A stretch of 64,000 bases of DNA from Campanula takesimana (taxonomy: Eukaryota; Streptophyta; Magnoliopsida; Asterales; Campanulaceae): contig JAOWBW010000192.1 of assembly GCA_026119855.1 (NCBI GenBank), forward strand, positions 1,595,831 to 1,659,830. The letters run 5' to 3'. The position numbers and the translations under genes were made by a program. Shown here in pieces: positions 13,601-22,554 of the stretch; position 1 is the first letter of the stretch; each line of letters starts with the position of its first letter. Below the pieces are notes generated by a model that was not told the DNA's origin, made no database searches, and worked only from the letters and a program-made list of their open reading frames with translations.

Positions 13601-16600
13601 TCAACCCCCCCCCCAGGTCAATTTTAATGGTGCTGACAATGTGTGCGGCATAAATCCTACTAGATAATTGATTTTCAATCTTAATTTAGAAGGTAGACAA
13701 AACTTGTGTAACACTAGATTTATGAGTTATAGGAAAACTCCAAACAACACTAGAGAACTCATCAACGATGGAAAGATAATAATGCAAATCATTCATAGAA
13801 TTAACCTGGGTGGGACTCCGAAAATCTAAATGAAAGTATCAAGCGGATGCAAAGCATTAAATGTTCTAGAATAAAAATGTAATTTCTAGACTTCCCTAAG
13901 GAATATCAAGAATGTGAACAGTTGATTTATTGCAAACCAGACAGTTATAAGGCTCTCCAATGAATGAATGACCTAATTTGACCATTTTTGATGAATGAAT
14001 GACCTAGTAATGTCACCCCAAAATTGTTAACCTTATCCAAAATCTTGAATTATATTTTTTGACCCAAGTAAGGAACACATTCCTAGTTCAAAACGGAAAA
14101 TAAAAAATCCCAGGAAAATTGCAAAAATCCTTAAATCATAAATAAAATAGAAAGGCTTCAGCGGGCAACGTGTAATACCCTATCCCACATCGGAAATATA
14201 TGGGCTTTGATTGTGATATATAAGCATCCACTATACTACCACTGAGCACCAATAACATCCATGGACTTTTGGGTGGGACTGTGGTAAGCCAAGTGGACCA
14301 GTTGTTATGCTCAGTGGGTCAGTTGCGTGGTGCTTATCTAGCGAGTCGGGCTTGCGGGCTCGGGTCGTTACAAAAGGTATCAGAGCGGAACCTTACGGCT
14401 CGCCCGAGGGGACGATCTGGGTATTGTTTGGGCCTTGCCGGGGATGTCAAGGATTTAGGTGGGGGTGTTTGTAATACCCCATCCCACATCGAAAAGATAT
14501 GGGATTTGATTGTGATATATAAGCCTCCACTATACTACCATTGAACACCAATAACATCCATGGAGTTTTGGGTGGGCCTGTGGTAAGCCAAGTGGACCCA
14601 GTTGTTGTGCTCAGTGGGTCAGTTGCGTGGTGCTTATGTAGCGAGTCGGGCTTGCGGGCTCGAGACGTTTCACAACCAGCCTCACTCGTAGTCTGTTCTT
14701 CCAAAGGGTCTAATCCTCCATCAAACATCATGTGCAAGACTTATGCATTCGCTCAAAAGGCAGAACACTAGGTCATAGCGGCCAATCTAGTAACAGCTTC
14801 ATCATTGGGTGACATTTCTTCTATGAAATAATGTTTACACATATGCACTTGTGTCATGATCATGGAAACTTACTTTATGCGTATGTAGTTCACCTTGTCA
14901 AGCTTAGGTAAACAATTTCCATTCCTGCCAAAATATTCAATAACCATATATTAGTATGCTCTTACCATATTAAAATGTATATATATACGTATGTATATGT
15001 ATATATGCATATCATTGTGCCTTTTATAGACTCTATATCCTAAATGTCCTTACTTGTCTTTTGCTGGACGGAGCGTGAACCAAAGAGGATTATAATGCTT
15101 TATTGCATCATCAATGCTAATTAAGTTTTCCATCGGGTGTATGCATGTGACGTTGCTCTTGCTCTCACTAGTATTGTATTGACGAGCTATTCTTTTTGTG
15201 TTTCTCTTCTTCATCGGTACCTTCAGTTGAGTGTCACCCTTCGATTCAGAAATGTTCAGCAATGATACCTTAGACGTCTTAAGATCTGTCTCCTGATGTT
15301 CAACGAGTAGTAGTATAGTAGAATAATAAAAAAAAGAATTCAATTATTATTATTTTTTCTCAAAATTATTCTTTCAAGTTCAAGATATATTAGCTTTATA
15401 TAGCAAATTGTAAAACGAAATTATAACTCAACTAAAGTTCTAAGAACTACAATTATGTAAAAGTAAAAACTTATAAAGCATATTGTATATCAAATAAATG
15501 TGTTCAGGAAAAACCTGTGACTTCAAAGCATCGTCTAATAATTGATCAACTTTGCCTGCCACTTCATCATCATCGCACATAACTTTAGAAGTCTCCTCTC
15601 CTTCGTGCTTGACATCAGAAGCCGCGTTCTCCAGCTTTCTACAAGTAATATCCTACGTACCAAATATTACACATACTAACATCAAGATTGTTGAGAATCG
15701 AATAGTATGCTACTTTACAGGAGTGAAGTGTATATCCTACGTACCAAATATTAAACTAAAACCCTAGGTTAGAAGAAAATTATAGTGCATTGATCAACAT
15801 CACAAGTTGTGGGGGTGGACGTAGGAGAAATATTATTGCGCCGAACCACTTTAAATTCATTGTCTCAATTCTAATTATCATATACACACACATTCACATT
15901 GTCTTTTCTTATTTACTTGTTTATTTCCGCTGCACTTTATTTGAATTACTTTTACACTTATCTTGAAACAGCTAAGCTTAAGGATAGATGTCTAACTAGT
16001 CTGTGCTGTTTTTGTTAAGTAAAAAGGACTTTACAATTGGCATCAGAGCTTATCTTCACTATTCAAAGTCTAACAGCTTGCAAAAGATCCATATCAGTCA
16101 CCATGCGTCAACCAAGATGAAAGAATGAGAAAGACATTCCCCAAATTGAAGACTGCGATTTCTTTGAAATTAATTCATCCAAAATCAAAACCTATCTTGA
16201 TACCAATAGTTTTGTTAAGTAAAAAGGGCATTTGAATTTGCATCAGAGCTTATCTTCACTATTCAAAGTCTAACAACTTTTTGAGTTTCTCTTCTTCATT
16301 GGTACCTTCAATTGAGTGCAGTGGCGAGGCCACACTATGGCGATGGGTCATCTGACCCCCTTTTTCTTAGAATTGTATCGGGCGAACAACAAGGTAGGAT
16401 AACGTATTACGGCGTTTGTTACAATTAATGCAACATACTACAATTTGACATCTTAATGAAATGTACTTTATCATTTTATTACATATACTGCAATGCACCC
16501 TAACGGCATTAAAAAGATAACTAATGTCAACGGCATAAGAACAATTCTAATACCCATTAAATAAAATTAACATTTGTTACCTTACTTAATGAGTTTGGTT

Positions 16601-19256
16601 GTCTTCTTCCTTAACCCCTCAAACTCTTCAACCACCCACCACAATCAGTCTCCCACTCTCCCACCTACCACCACAAACCCATCACTCCTCCTCCACCCAC
16701 CGCCAATACTTCTAAACCTTCATCATAATTTCAAAATGCCAAATTTCTGAGTTTTAAATTGATCTCCTCACATGCCCTAATATTCAAATCTGAGTTTTTA
16801 AAATAGATACCATGGAACCACCACATCTCCTCCATTGTTGTTGGCCATGAAATGTTATTTGAGTTTCTGGACAAGAGGATGATTTTCAACACATCCGATT
16901 TTGACGAATGGTCGTCTGCGGCAGCGCTTGCAATGGCGTTGAAATGAAATCCCTCCCATGGCCTGGACATGCAATTTTCAAATTTTAGGTTCAAAAGTGC
17001 CTTGGGTTTGATTTGATTTAGCTAGAGTTCGGAAATCGCAATAGATTCGATTGATTTTGAGCTTGATTTCAGATTCATGGGTTTGCATTTCTGGTTGCAT
17101 TTAGGGTTCGATTTTGGGTTCAAAATCTAGGGTTAATTGCAATTTGGTTCCTGACTTTTTTCAAAATTTGCAATGTTAATGCTGTGTTTTCAATTTCGCC
17201 AATTGGTATACTCACTTTGTCATTTTGTTGCAATCCGACTACAAAAGTAACTGGGGTGTTAGTTTTCTAACAGATTTTATGTCGTGTGACTAATACATAA
17301 CGTTTTAAGATGTTTGTGAAGCTACACATATCCGATTGGTATGATTCTTTTTTAAAACAAAAACTAATATTTAAATTTACAACATATATTGTTTTGGCAA
17401 TTTTTTGGGTGACTGAATAATTTTATATTAAATATTAATTTTAAATATGTAGAAAAAAGAAAACACTTGAAATAATAATCTAAAAAATATATTAGCCCCA
17501 AATATGTTTCATATGAAGTAAATGCTATATGTGGATTATCAATTCATTAAAATATTTGATAGAAGAAAAAAAAAGAGGAAGAGGAGGATGAATCGGGGGA
17601 AGTGTGTATGTGGAAGGGGTGATGCGGGAACATGGAGTAGGGGTGGAGGAAAGTAAACGCTAGGAAAGAAGGTATATCATGGTGGAAAATGGTAATTTTT
17701 TCAGATTATTTCTCCTATGTCCTCTATTTTTTTTTTTTAACTATTTTCATTTATTTAAATCACAAATTAATATAATATAACTATTTCACAAAAAAAAATT
17801 GCAAAAAAAAATATATGCTGTGAATTTAAATATTAGCTTCTGTTTAAAAAAAAGAATCATACCAATCGGATATGTGTAGCTTCACAAACATCTTAAAACG
17901 TTATGTATTAGTCACACGACATAAAATTTGTTAGAAAACTAACACCCCAGTTACTTTTGTAGTCAGATTGCAACAAAATTACAAAGTGAATATACCAATT
18001 GACGAAATTGAAAAGACGGCATCAACATTGCAAATTTCGGAAAAAGTCAGGAACCAAATTGCAATTAACCCCAAAATCTAACAAAAATCAGATTCGATTT
18101 TGGCTTCAAAGTTTCCAAATTCTAGGTTTTGATTCGATTGATTGTGGATCAACTACATAATTTCAGATCCTAGGTTTCGAACTTTAAATTTGATTTTTGA
18201 CTTTTGGGTTTGATTTTGTGAGTTTGACAGGGGTTAATCCACCATTTTATTTGGTTTAAATTGATAAAGATGAAATGAGGTTGAGGAATGAAGATAAAAG
18301 GAGTGCTACTTCATTAACGATTGTTAGTTTATTTAACGAATTTGTTCATTTCATTAATAAAATTTAACGTCATCCAACATGGTTGCATTATTTGTAACCC
18401 GACATAAAAGTACGTTTCATTATGTTGTTAAAAGATACTAGGTTACTTTTTGTGTAACCAAAGTTATAGTACGTTGCATTGGTTTGTAATTATCTTGAAT
18501 TGTATCAATTTCACCCCTTTTAATTTTAGAAAATATCATTTTACTAAAAATATTATTTTTTTTGCAATTTTGTCCACCTTAAATTTATGATAGAATTACA
18601 TTATATCATAATTTCGACCATTTTTATTAAATTTCTGGCATCTCCACTGCTTGAGTGTCACCCTTCGATTCAGAAATGTTCAGCAATGATAACTCAGATG
18701 TCTTAAAATATGTCTCCTGATGTTCAAAGAGTAGTATAGTAAAACGAAAAATGGAATTCAATTAGTATTATTCATTTCTCAAAATTATTATTTCAAGTTC
18801 AAGAGATAGTAGCTTTATATAGCATAATGTAAAACGCAACACAACTAAAATTCTACAACCTACAATAATGTTAAAGTACAAAACTATACAGGACACTGTG
18901 TTTCAAATAAATGTGTTCAGGAAATACCTGTGACTTCAATGCATCGTCTAATGGTTGATCAACTTTGTCCGCAACTTTATCATCATCGCACATAACTTTA
19001 GAAGTCTCCTCTTCTTCGTGCTTGACTTCAGAAGCCGCGTTCTCCATCTTTCTAGAAGTAATATCCTTCCAAATATTACACATACTTACATCAAGATTGT
19101 TGAGAATCGAAAAGTATGATACTTTATAGCAGTAATATACATATTTGGGCAATTATTTTTCCCAGAATCACATTGGACAGTTTGAGAAGGAGCAATAACG
19201 CAGTGGGATTGTTCTCGAAATGAACTACCTAAAGAACTGTTTGTAGACACACCATT
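1505..19256 (-). CDS. RAWUL-domain (DRIP/BMI1-like) host gene, C-terminal part, introns packed with TEs
   Basis: Minus-strand exons joined by GT-AG borders with matching phase: 19256-19141, 19051-18928, a broken exon (18716-18650 continued at 16318), 15638-15515, 15292-15054, 14934-14874, 2273-2201 and 1693-1505 (stop TGA). The last four exons encode a RAWUL domain: PLWFTLRPAKDK, then LPKLDKVNYIRIK, then IQKYVKVKLNLEDESE, then VEIWCRGTKLDPTMNLHDIE. This matches the C-terminus of plant DRIP E3 ligases and PRC1 BMI1-like RING proteins, nuclear factors in which RAWUL mediates protein contacts. The RING finger would lie upstream and was not found before 24 kb. The intron between 14874 and 2273 is 12.6 kb because a copia element, a copia relic and a TRIM sit in it. 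One exon pair is duplicated and one copy is split by a hAT element, so the gene may be broken or may splice round the damage. Family assignment is from memory of DRIP proteins. Confidence 0.6.
1818..2008 (+). mobile_element. Solo LTR (TRIM-like) with perfect 5-bp target duplication and snRNA-type promoter
   Basis: A 191-bp unit begins TGTTGGGTGG and ends TCTCTACA. It is flanked by identical CTTGG at 1813-1817 and 2009-2013, the hallmark of LTR-type integration. No internal region follows, so it reads as a solo LTR. It contains GTCCCACATCG at 1837-1847 and TATATAAG at 1872-1879, exactly 24 bp apart. This is the plant U-snRNA upstream element plus TATA at Pol III spacing. TTTT occurs at 1910-1913. 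It lies in the last intron of the RAWUL gene. Confidence 0.75.
2201..2273 (-). CDS. RAWUL gene, penultimate exon (73 bp)
   Basis: It is bordered by TTTGCAG on the 5' side and GTAATATTG on the 3' side (minus strand). The exon completes the two bases left over from the 14934-14874 exon and encodes NLSFTVAGIQKYVKV, then KLNLEDESE. This corresponds to the helix that reads FIQKYL-KLDL in DRIP proteins. Phase agreement across a 12.6-kb intron is good evidence that it is genuine. Confidence 0.6.
2460..3947 (+). repeat. 5' LTR of the Angela-like copia
   Basis: It runs TGTTGG to CCAACA. U3 contains four copies of the GCGRCCGCAC word: 3293-3304, 3315-3326, 3366-3377 and 3389-3400. The TATA box TATAAAAG at 3496-3503 follows about 95 bp after the last word. 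The LTR is paired with 9474-10964. Differences are scattered substitutions and one-base indels, several of them in homopolymers. Confidence 0.85.
3949..3960 (+). other. Primer binding site (tRNA-iMet type) of the Angela-like copia
   Basis: TGGTATCAGAGC begins two bases after the LTR end. This is the standard complement to the 3' end of initiator tRNA-Met used by plant copia elements. Confidence 0.85.
3961..5509 (+). other. Untranslated leader of the copia element
   Basis: There are about 1.5 kb between PBS and gag with no ORF of note. It holds a second cluster of four CpG-rich words (GGGCGACCGCAC or close variants) at 4252-4263, 4274-4285, 4292-4303 and 4314-4325, mirroring the LTR cluster. 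The rest is AT-rich, with repeated CCTAGCGGGA-like phrases around 5080, 5130 and 5330. Confidence 0.6.
5510..6400 (+). pseudogene. Copia gag, frameshifted
   Basis: The ATG at 5510 opens a gag with the copia signature ILEKDKLEENGTNFMDWIR. Reading then jumps frame near 5740 and near 6130. The third frame carries a lysine-rich stretch and one zinc knuckle, CFHCQEIGHWKRNC, at about 6270-6310. Gag forms the virus-like particle, and the knuckle binds the genomic RNA. Single-base indels at each break leave both sides well conserved, so decay is recent or the indels are sequencing errors. Confidence 0.75.
6401..9455 (+). pseudogene. Copia pol (protease, integrase, RT, RNase H), broken
   Basis: The protease motif WVLDTGCGSHIC is near 6410. 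The frame is broken several times between 6500 and 6880. A long clean stretch from 6883 to 8154 has the integrase core (IHSDVCGPL, LRSDRGGEY, TPQWNGVSERRNR: Asp, Asp, Glu) and the start of RT. A one-base loss makes TAG at 8152, and RT resumes at 8157 with DVKTAFLNG and YVDDILLIGND. A further shift near 8940 leads into RNase H (AYTDASFQTD, TEAEYIAASDA), then another near 9330 before DPLTKGLP. No functional polyprotein can be made as read. Confidence 0.85.
9459..9473 (+). other. Polypurine tract of the Angela-like copia
   Basis: GGGCAAGTGGGAGAT immediately precedes the 3' LTR start TGTTGG and fits the plus-strand priming site. Confidence 0.7.
9474..10964 (+). repeat. 3' LTR of the Angela-like copia
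   Basis: It pairs with 2460-3947. Word copies are at 10308-10319, 10330-10341 (mutated to GGGCGCCGGCAC), 10381-10392 and 10403-10414. Indels relative to the 5' LTR include one-base changes in short homopolymers. Confidence 0.85.
10965..11229. other. Intron sequence with a short internal duplication
   Basis: No gene is seen. The phrase CGATAATTGGTTATAACCTT occurs at about 11104 and again at about 11174, a local duplication of about 70 bp. It may belong to the end of the adjacent minus-strand copia relic. Confidence 0.4.
11230..14000 (-). pseudogene. Decayed minus-strand copia pol relic
   Basis: Read on the minus strand from high to low coordinates: integrase remnants near 13480-13560 (a GVVERN-like phrase with upstream in-frame stops), RT C-terminal remnants at 12545-12870 (a LNMSDCKP phrase typical of the region after the YVDD box), then RNase H at 11400-11700 (CVYSDADWASDPDDRRST). 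Many stops and indels are present. It is interrupted at about 11715-12545 by another LTR-like insertion. No LTRs of its own were recognised. Confidence 0.7.
11715..12545 (-). mobile_element. Solo-LTR-like insertion with GCGRCCGCAC-type words (borders uncertain)
   Basis: This block separates the RT and RNase H parts of the minus-strand copia relic, so it was inserted. On the minus strand it holds GC-rich words at about 12317-12425 (GGGCGACCGCCCAC, GGCGGCCGCAC and diverged copies). A CTATAAATATTG TATA box lies at 12091-12101, about 215-330 bp downstream of the words. That is the same order as in the LTRs at 2460 and 33112. Exact ends and target duplication could not be fixed. Confidence 0.45.
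14171..14372 (+). promoter_or_regulatory. TRIM 5' LTR with USE + TATA at Pol III spacing
   Basis: ATCCCACATCG at 14182-14192 matches the plant U-snRNA upstream sequence element RTCCCACATCG. TATATAAG follows at 14217-14224 with exactly 24 bp between them, the spacing known for Pol III-type plant snRNA genes (Pol II-type genes are about one helical turn longer). TTTT occurs at 14267-14270, exactly 50 bp after the TATA start. Confidence 0.7.
14470..14672 (+). promoter_or_regulatory. TRIM 3' LTR with USE + TATA at Pol III spacing
   Basis: ATCCCACATCG at 14481-14491 and TATATAAG at 14516-14523 are again 24 bp apart, and TTTT at 14566-14569 is again 50 bp after the TATA start. The LTR has diverged from the 5' copy at a number of positions but keeps all three signals. 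Confidence 0.7.
14874..14934 (-). CDS. RAWUL gene exon (61 bp)
   Basis: The acceptor TTTTGGCAG and donor GTAAGT border it on the minus strand. It continues the previous exon's phase and encodes NGNCLPKLDKVNYIRIK, the RAWUL strand that reads LPQIP-YLRIK in DRIP proteins. Confidence 0.6.
15054..15292 (-). CDS. RAWUL gene exon (239 bp), intact copy of the duplicated exon
   Basis: The acceptor is GTTGAACATCAG and the donor is GTAAGG. It encodes a Ser/Lys-rich linker (LLNISESKGDTQ, then a basic run MKKRNTKRIAR) and the start of RAWUL (HYNPLWFTLRPAKD). A second, broken copy lies at 18716-18650 plus 16318-16280. Confidence 0.6.
15515..15638 (-). CDS. RAWUL gene exon (124 bp), second copy of a duplicated exon
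   Basis: It has the same length and phase as 18928-19051 and a nearly identical acidic sequence (KHEGEETSKVMCDDD). Because both copies enter in phase 2 and leave in phase 0, direct splicing of one to the other would break the frame. They would have to be alternatives, or be separated by the now-broken duplicate of the 239-bp exon. Confidence 0.55.
15780..16280 (+). repeat. Fragment of a copia-type LTR end with two copies of the LTR/PBS junction
   Basis: The stretch around 15925-16030 resembles a copia LTR 3' end (TTTATTTCCGCTGCACTTT) followed by a primer-site-like GGCATCAGAGCTT near 16038. The phrase GTTAAGTAAAAAGG through CATCAGAGCTTATCTTC occurs twice, at about 16014-16079 and 16213-16279. 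There is no internal coding sequence. The second copy abuts the truncated duplicate exon at 16280. Confidence 0.4.
16319..18649. mobile_element. Non-autonomous hAT element splitting a duplicated RAWUL-gene exon
   Basis: The termini CAGTGGCGAGGCC and, at the other end, GCATCTCCACTG form the CAGTGGCGA / CAGTGGAGA inverted repeat typical of Tip100-like hAT elements. Flanks ATTGAGTG (16311-16318) and CTTGAGTG (18650-18657) are an 8-bp target duplication with one mismatch. Joining the flanks restores the exon sequence seen intact at 15054-15292. No transposase was recognised. A Mutator-like element is nested inside. Confidence 0.8.
17130..18071. mobile_element. Mutator-like (MULE/MITE-type) foldback element nested in the hAT
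   Basis: The 942-bp element starts GGGTTAATTGCAATTTGG and ends with the inverse. Inverted arms of roughly 300 bp run 17130 to about 17430 and about 17765 to 18071. They are flanked by a perfect 9-bp duplication CAAAATCTA (17121-17129 and 18072-18080), the size made by Mutator transposases. The centre is AT-rich with no gene. Confidence 0.9.
18650..18716 (-). pseudogene. Truncated duplicate of the 239-bp RAWUL-gene exon
   Basis: Acceptor and first about 22 codons (ETYFKTSELSLLNISESKGD) of the duplicated exon. The frame is cut by the hAT at 18649 and continues only briefly at 16318-16280 before unrelated sequence. It cannot encode the RAWUL start. Confidence 0.65.
18928..19051 (-). CDS. RAWUL gene exon (124 bp), first copy of a duplicated exon
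   Basis: Borders are TTCTAG and GTATTTC. It encodes an acidic linker (KMENAASEVKHEEEETSK, then CDDDKVADKVDQ). The phase fits the upstream exon ending at 19141. Confidence 0.55.
19141..19256 (-). CDS. RAWUL gene, most upstream exon recognised
   Basis: The acceptor TTTCACTAG precedes AATGGT and the donor is GTATAT. It is 116 bp and ends in phase 2, matching the 1-base overhang of the next exon. It encodes a Ser-rich stretch (NGVSTNSSLGSSFREQSHC) of the kind found between the RING and RAWUL parts of DRIP-like proteins. Upstream exons were not recognised. Confidence 0.4.
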
Positions 19257-21088
19257 CTAGTGAAATAGGCTTCAAAGATCAATTGTTTTCAACTAGAAAC
19301 AGCCGGAAATTTTGAATAAAAGGAAAAAACTCAAAATTCTTGTTAAATCAAAATTGTCTCAAAACATACTTAAATGGGGTGTTTATAATCTATCACAAAC
19401 CCTAAAACAATTCACCATCTCAAAAAAATATACTACTATAGAAGAGTAAAATACCCATAACGTCTATAAAGATCTTCTGAACATCAAAACGACACAAAAG
19501 TTACACCACTTCAAGGACAAACAGTAATAATCAATTTAAGTGCTCAAATCGCTCTAGGATTCTAAAGGCCTTATCATGCTAAGCATTAAACAACAATGGC
19601 ATTCCTTAGCTGATTGATGGCAATGCTAGAGCAATTACAATATAGAAAGTAAAACAACTATATTGTAATTCCATATGAAATTCCATCAGTAACATGTTTA
19701 AGAAAATTACGAACAAATAATGATAGTTATTTTAAACACCAAAAACAGTAAGTAACTGGGGTTTTAACGTCATTCTTCCCACATGTACTCTAAACATTAA
19801 TTAGTGTTACTCAAAATCTGATGATTTCTTTCCATTAATGTTTTTGAAATCTTTTCGTGATGAATTTGGTAGCATGGTGGGTGGGGTGATTGTTTCCCTC
19901 TAGGTTCCAAGTGTTCATGGCAAAAGAAGTTGGAAGAACTAGTAGGAAATGATTATTACGATTTAGTAGATAGATTCAACCTAGTTCATCGAAAATATGT
20001 GGCTTTAAAAGTTAGATAGAAGCAACATGCAGGTAAAAGACATTGGGGTTATATGCTTATATCTTTGTGTCTTCTTTTTGTAAGCTATTTTCCTTTGAGG
20101 TGATGCTTCATATTCTCCTCCTTGTTATGTTCTGTATAGCTTTCCATCACATTTTTTATGGTTTTTATTATTTAAGGGGGCATTGGTATTTTTTTTATTA
20201 AAGAAAGTGTTTTATATTAGTATCACAATGAGTACTCATACAAATCAATGTTTATGGGATTCGGAGTATCAAAAATCATAATATTTGCTACTCGTCATTT
20301 TGTTATTCCCATTTACTTGGTAGAGAACTGTCGAGACTAATACAATCATGATACAAACAAACTGAGACAAACTAATGTCTTCCCCTAGTGGCGAAGGCAC
20401 TATTACATTCTTACAACCTTCAAGTTTAGCAAAGTTAACATTTTAATATAAAACACAAGAAGTTTATCGAGTTTGACAACCCCTCCTTCTTAGCTTTAGG
20501 GAAATATGTCTTTGTCATAATTGGATGCCCCGTTTGAGGAAAACTTAGATACACAAACATATAATTTGTATTCCTACTTTAATTTTGACCTCGTTCCGGG
20601 GAAACTTCACTTGTCTTTGACTCATATTCTTTTGATTGTGATCATGTTGAAAGCAATACTAATTTTTGTATAGAAGTATAGTATAGTTAACTAAATAACA
20701 CATGCTTTAATGAATATTTAACGCAATTGTATCATCACTAGCGGTACTTTCGCAGATTTCACTAGAGCTCTACAATATACTAAACCATATTAAGATATAC
20801 CACACTATCTATTAAAAAAATCAATTCGTAGTCGATGAAAATATATCGTAACTTACAATTTCATATGAAATTTTAGATCATAACAATTGAAATGCCTCAA
20901 TAGTAGGTTCAGTTCATTTGCATACCAACTCATGGAATTTGTTTGTCGTTAACATTGAAGATGATAAAATTGAAGAAACCAAATACAGTAAGTTGTGGAT
21001 TATTTCAATCTGTAATCTAGATCTATGTTGGCTAAATATTTGAAGATTTTACGTCCAGAACATTTGTATCATTTGAAAAAATCAAATA

Positions 21089-21230
21089 GGGATAAACAAT
21101 TTATGATTTATGGTATAAATGTTTATACCATAACTTAAAATTGGTGATCTGTAAAAATGGGAATAATCAATTTATGATTTATGGTATAAATGTTTATACC
21201 ATCAACTTAAAATGGTTGATATTTAAAAAT
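21089..21230. repeat. Two-copy tandem repeat, each with a TGGTATAAA-TG-TTTATACCA hairpin
   Basis: Units of about 70 bp (21089-21158 and 21159-21230) each contain a perfect 9-bp inverted repeat with a 2-base spacer. Probably a duplicated miniature foldback element. Confidence 0.6.
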
Positions 21231-22513
21231 GGGGATAGGAAATTTGTGCATTATCCATGAATAAATGTGCCTTATGCGATAGCAAAATCGTTTAACTTTC
21301 TTGGTAAATTGTCCTATAAATTAGTAAAGAATAATATTTTTAATCCCCTTTATTCTTTTAGTTTCCGTCTCTTCATTGTTTTTTCTTCTTCTTCTTCTCT
21401 TGTTTACACTTCACACATCCTTCACATATCAAACATTATATTTGTATTCTCAAACAAGACTCAACAACATACATGCATTAATAGAAACTCTGAATGTATA
21501 GTTTAAATATTTTATAGCATGTAAACATATCATAAACAATCTCAAATATGAATTTTAGCATACATATCTAAAAAAAAAATCAATTGAGAGAAGCGATCTA
21601 AGATCAGAGTGAGGGGATAGAGAGGGAGTAAGGGAGAGTGGGAGAGAGGGAGAGAGAGAGAGAAAGAAAGATCATGCAAATAGAAATGACTTCCCTTAAA
21701 GATTTTATTTAAGCATCTATGAAACATTCAATTCATATAAGAATAGTGAAATTCATAATCACATTTCATTGTATGTGTAAGCCTAAAATCTGAAAGTGTG
21801 AGCGAAAAATAAAAATAAATTGTTGGATCTGGGAAGAATTCTCACCTTAAACTTCAACAATGCTAGTGTCAGAGAGATTTTTGCCTCAAGATCACAATTC
21901 TACACTTTTCTTCTTTAGAAAAAAAAAAGGGGGCTCAGGTCAAGAGGGAAGTATATGCATGATACACAAGTGTTCACACACCAATTTTTTTGGCATTTTA
22001 TTGAAGGTGGGCCCAACATTGTTGAAATAGGAGTCAATTTGAAACGCATATCTCAGTTATATTCTTCACTTGTTATAAGAACTCTCACTAATTAAATAGC
22101 TTTTTATTATACTCATAGGAAAACTCCGTTGTTTTTCCCATGTATTTTGTGATATATTTCACTTTTACCTTTGAATTTTTTTTTTTCATTTTTACCATCG
22201 TACTACAAACAATTGGGTCATTTTGTAAAAAAAAAATATATATCTACGAACTTGTTGATTCTCAAAACATTTTAATGAGTGACAAAACGGAAAATCACAA
22301 TATAACAAAAAATAGTTAGGGGAAATTAAGATTTTAAACTACGAGCTTTTTTCTGGTGACAATAAAGATGGACTTGGAGGTATCATAATAAAAAACATTT
22401 TTTTTCGTGACCCTCTTCAATTAAATTAGCAAAAGTAATATTTTGATTGAAAAGAAGAAAAACTGAAAGATTATTCCTAGCGATTATTAATGCAAAATAT
22501 TTTTATGGTGAGG

Positions 22514-22554
22514 GGTGTGTGTGTGTGAGTGCGCGCGCGCGCGCGTGTGTGTGT
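22514..22554. repeat. Alternating purine-pyrimidine microsatellite (GT)n-(GC)n-(GT)n
   Basis: About 40 bp of nearly uninterrupted GT and GC dinucleotides with a GC core, the classic composition for Z-DNA formation. Confidence 0.8.

Larger units (their letters stand above)
14171..14672 (+). mobile_element. Complete TRIM (terminal-repeat retrotransposon in miniature)
   Basis: The LTRs are 14171-14372 and 14470-14672. Both start TGTAATACCC and end CGTTACA or CGTTTCA. The 97-bp internal part begins with a PBS-like AGGTATCAGAGC and ends in a purine tract AGGTGGGGGTGTT. Flanks CAACG (14166-14170) and CAACC (14673-14677) fit a 5-bp target duplication with one mismatch. It has no coding capacity, as expected for TRIMs, which depend on other elements' enzymes. 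It lies in the big RAWUL-gene intron. Confidence 0.85.

Noticed and set aside
14171..14672. U6 or U3 snRNA gene
   Set aside because: USE and TATA are present, but the sequence after them does not resemble U6 or U3, and the unit is a TRIM with LTRs, PBS and target duplication.
14269..14771. Two open frames across the TRIM
   Set aside because: They simply read through the LTRs, and the LTRs have no coding constraint.
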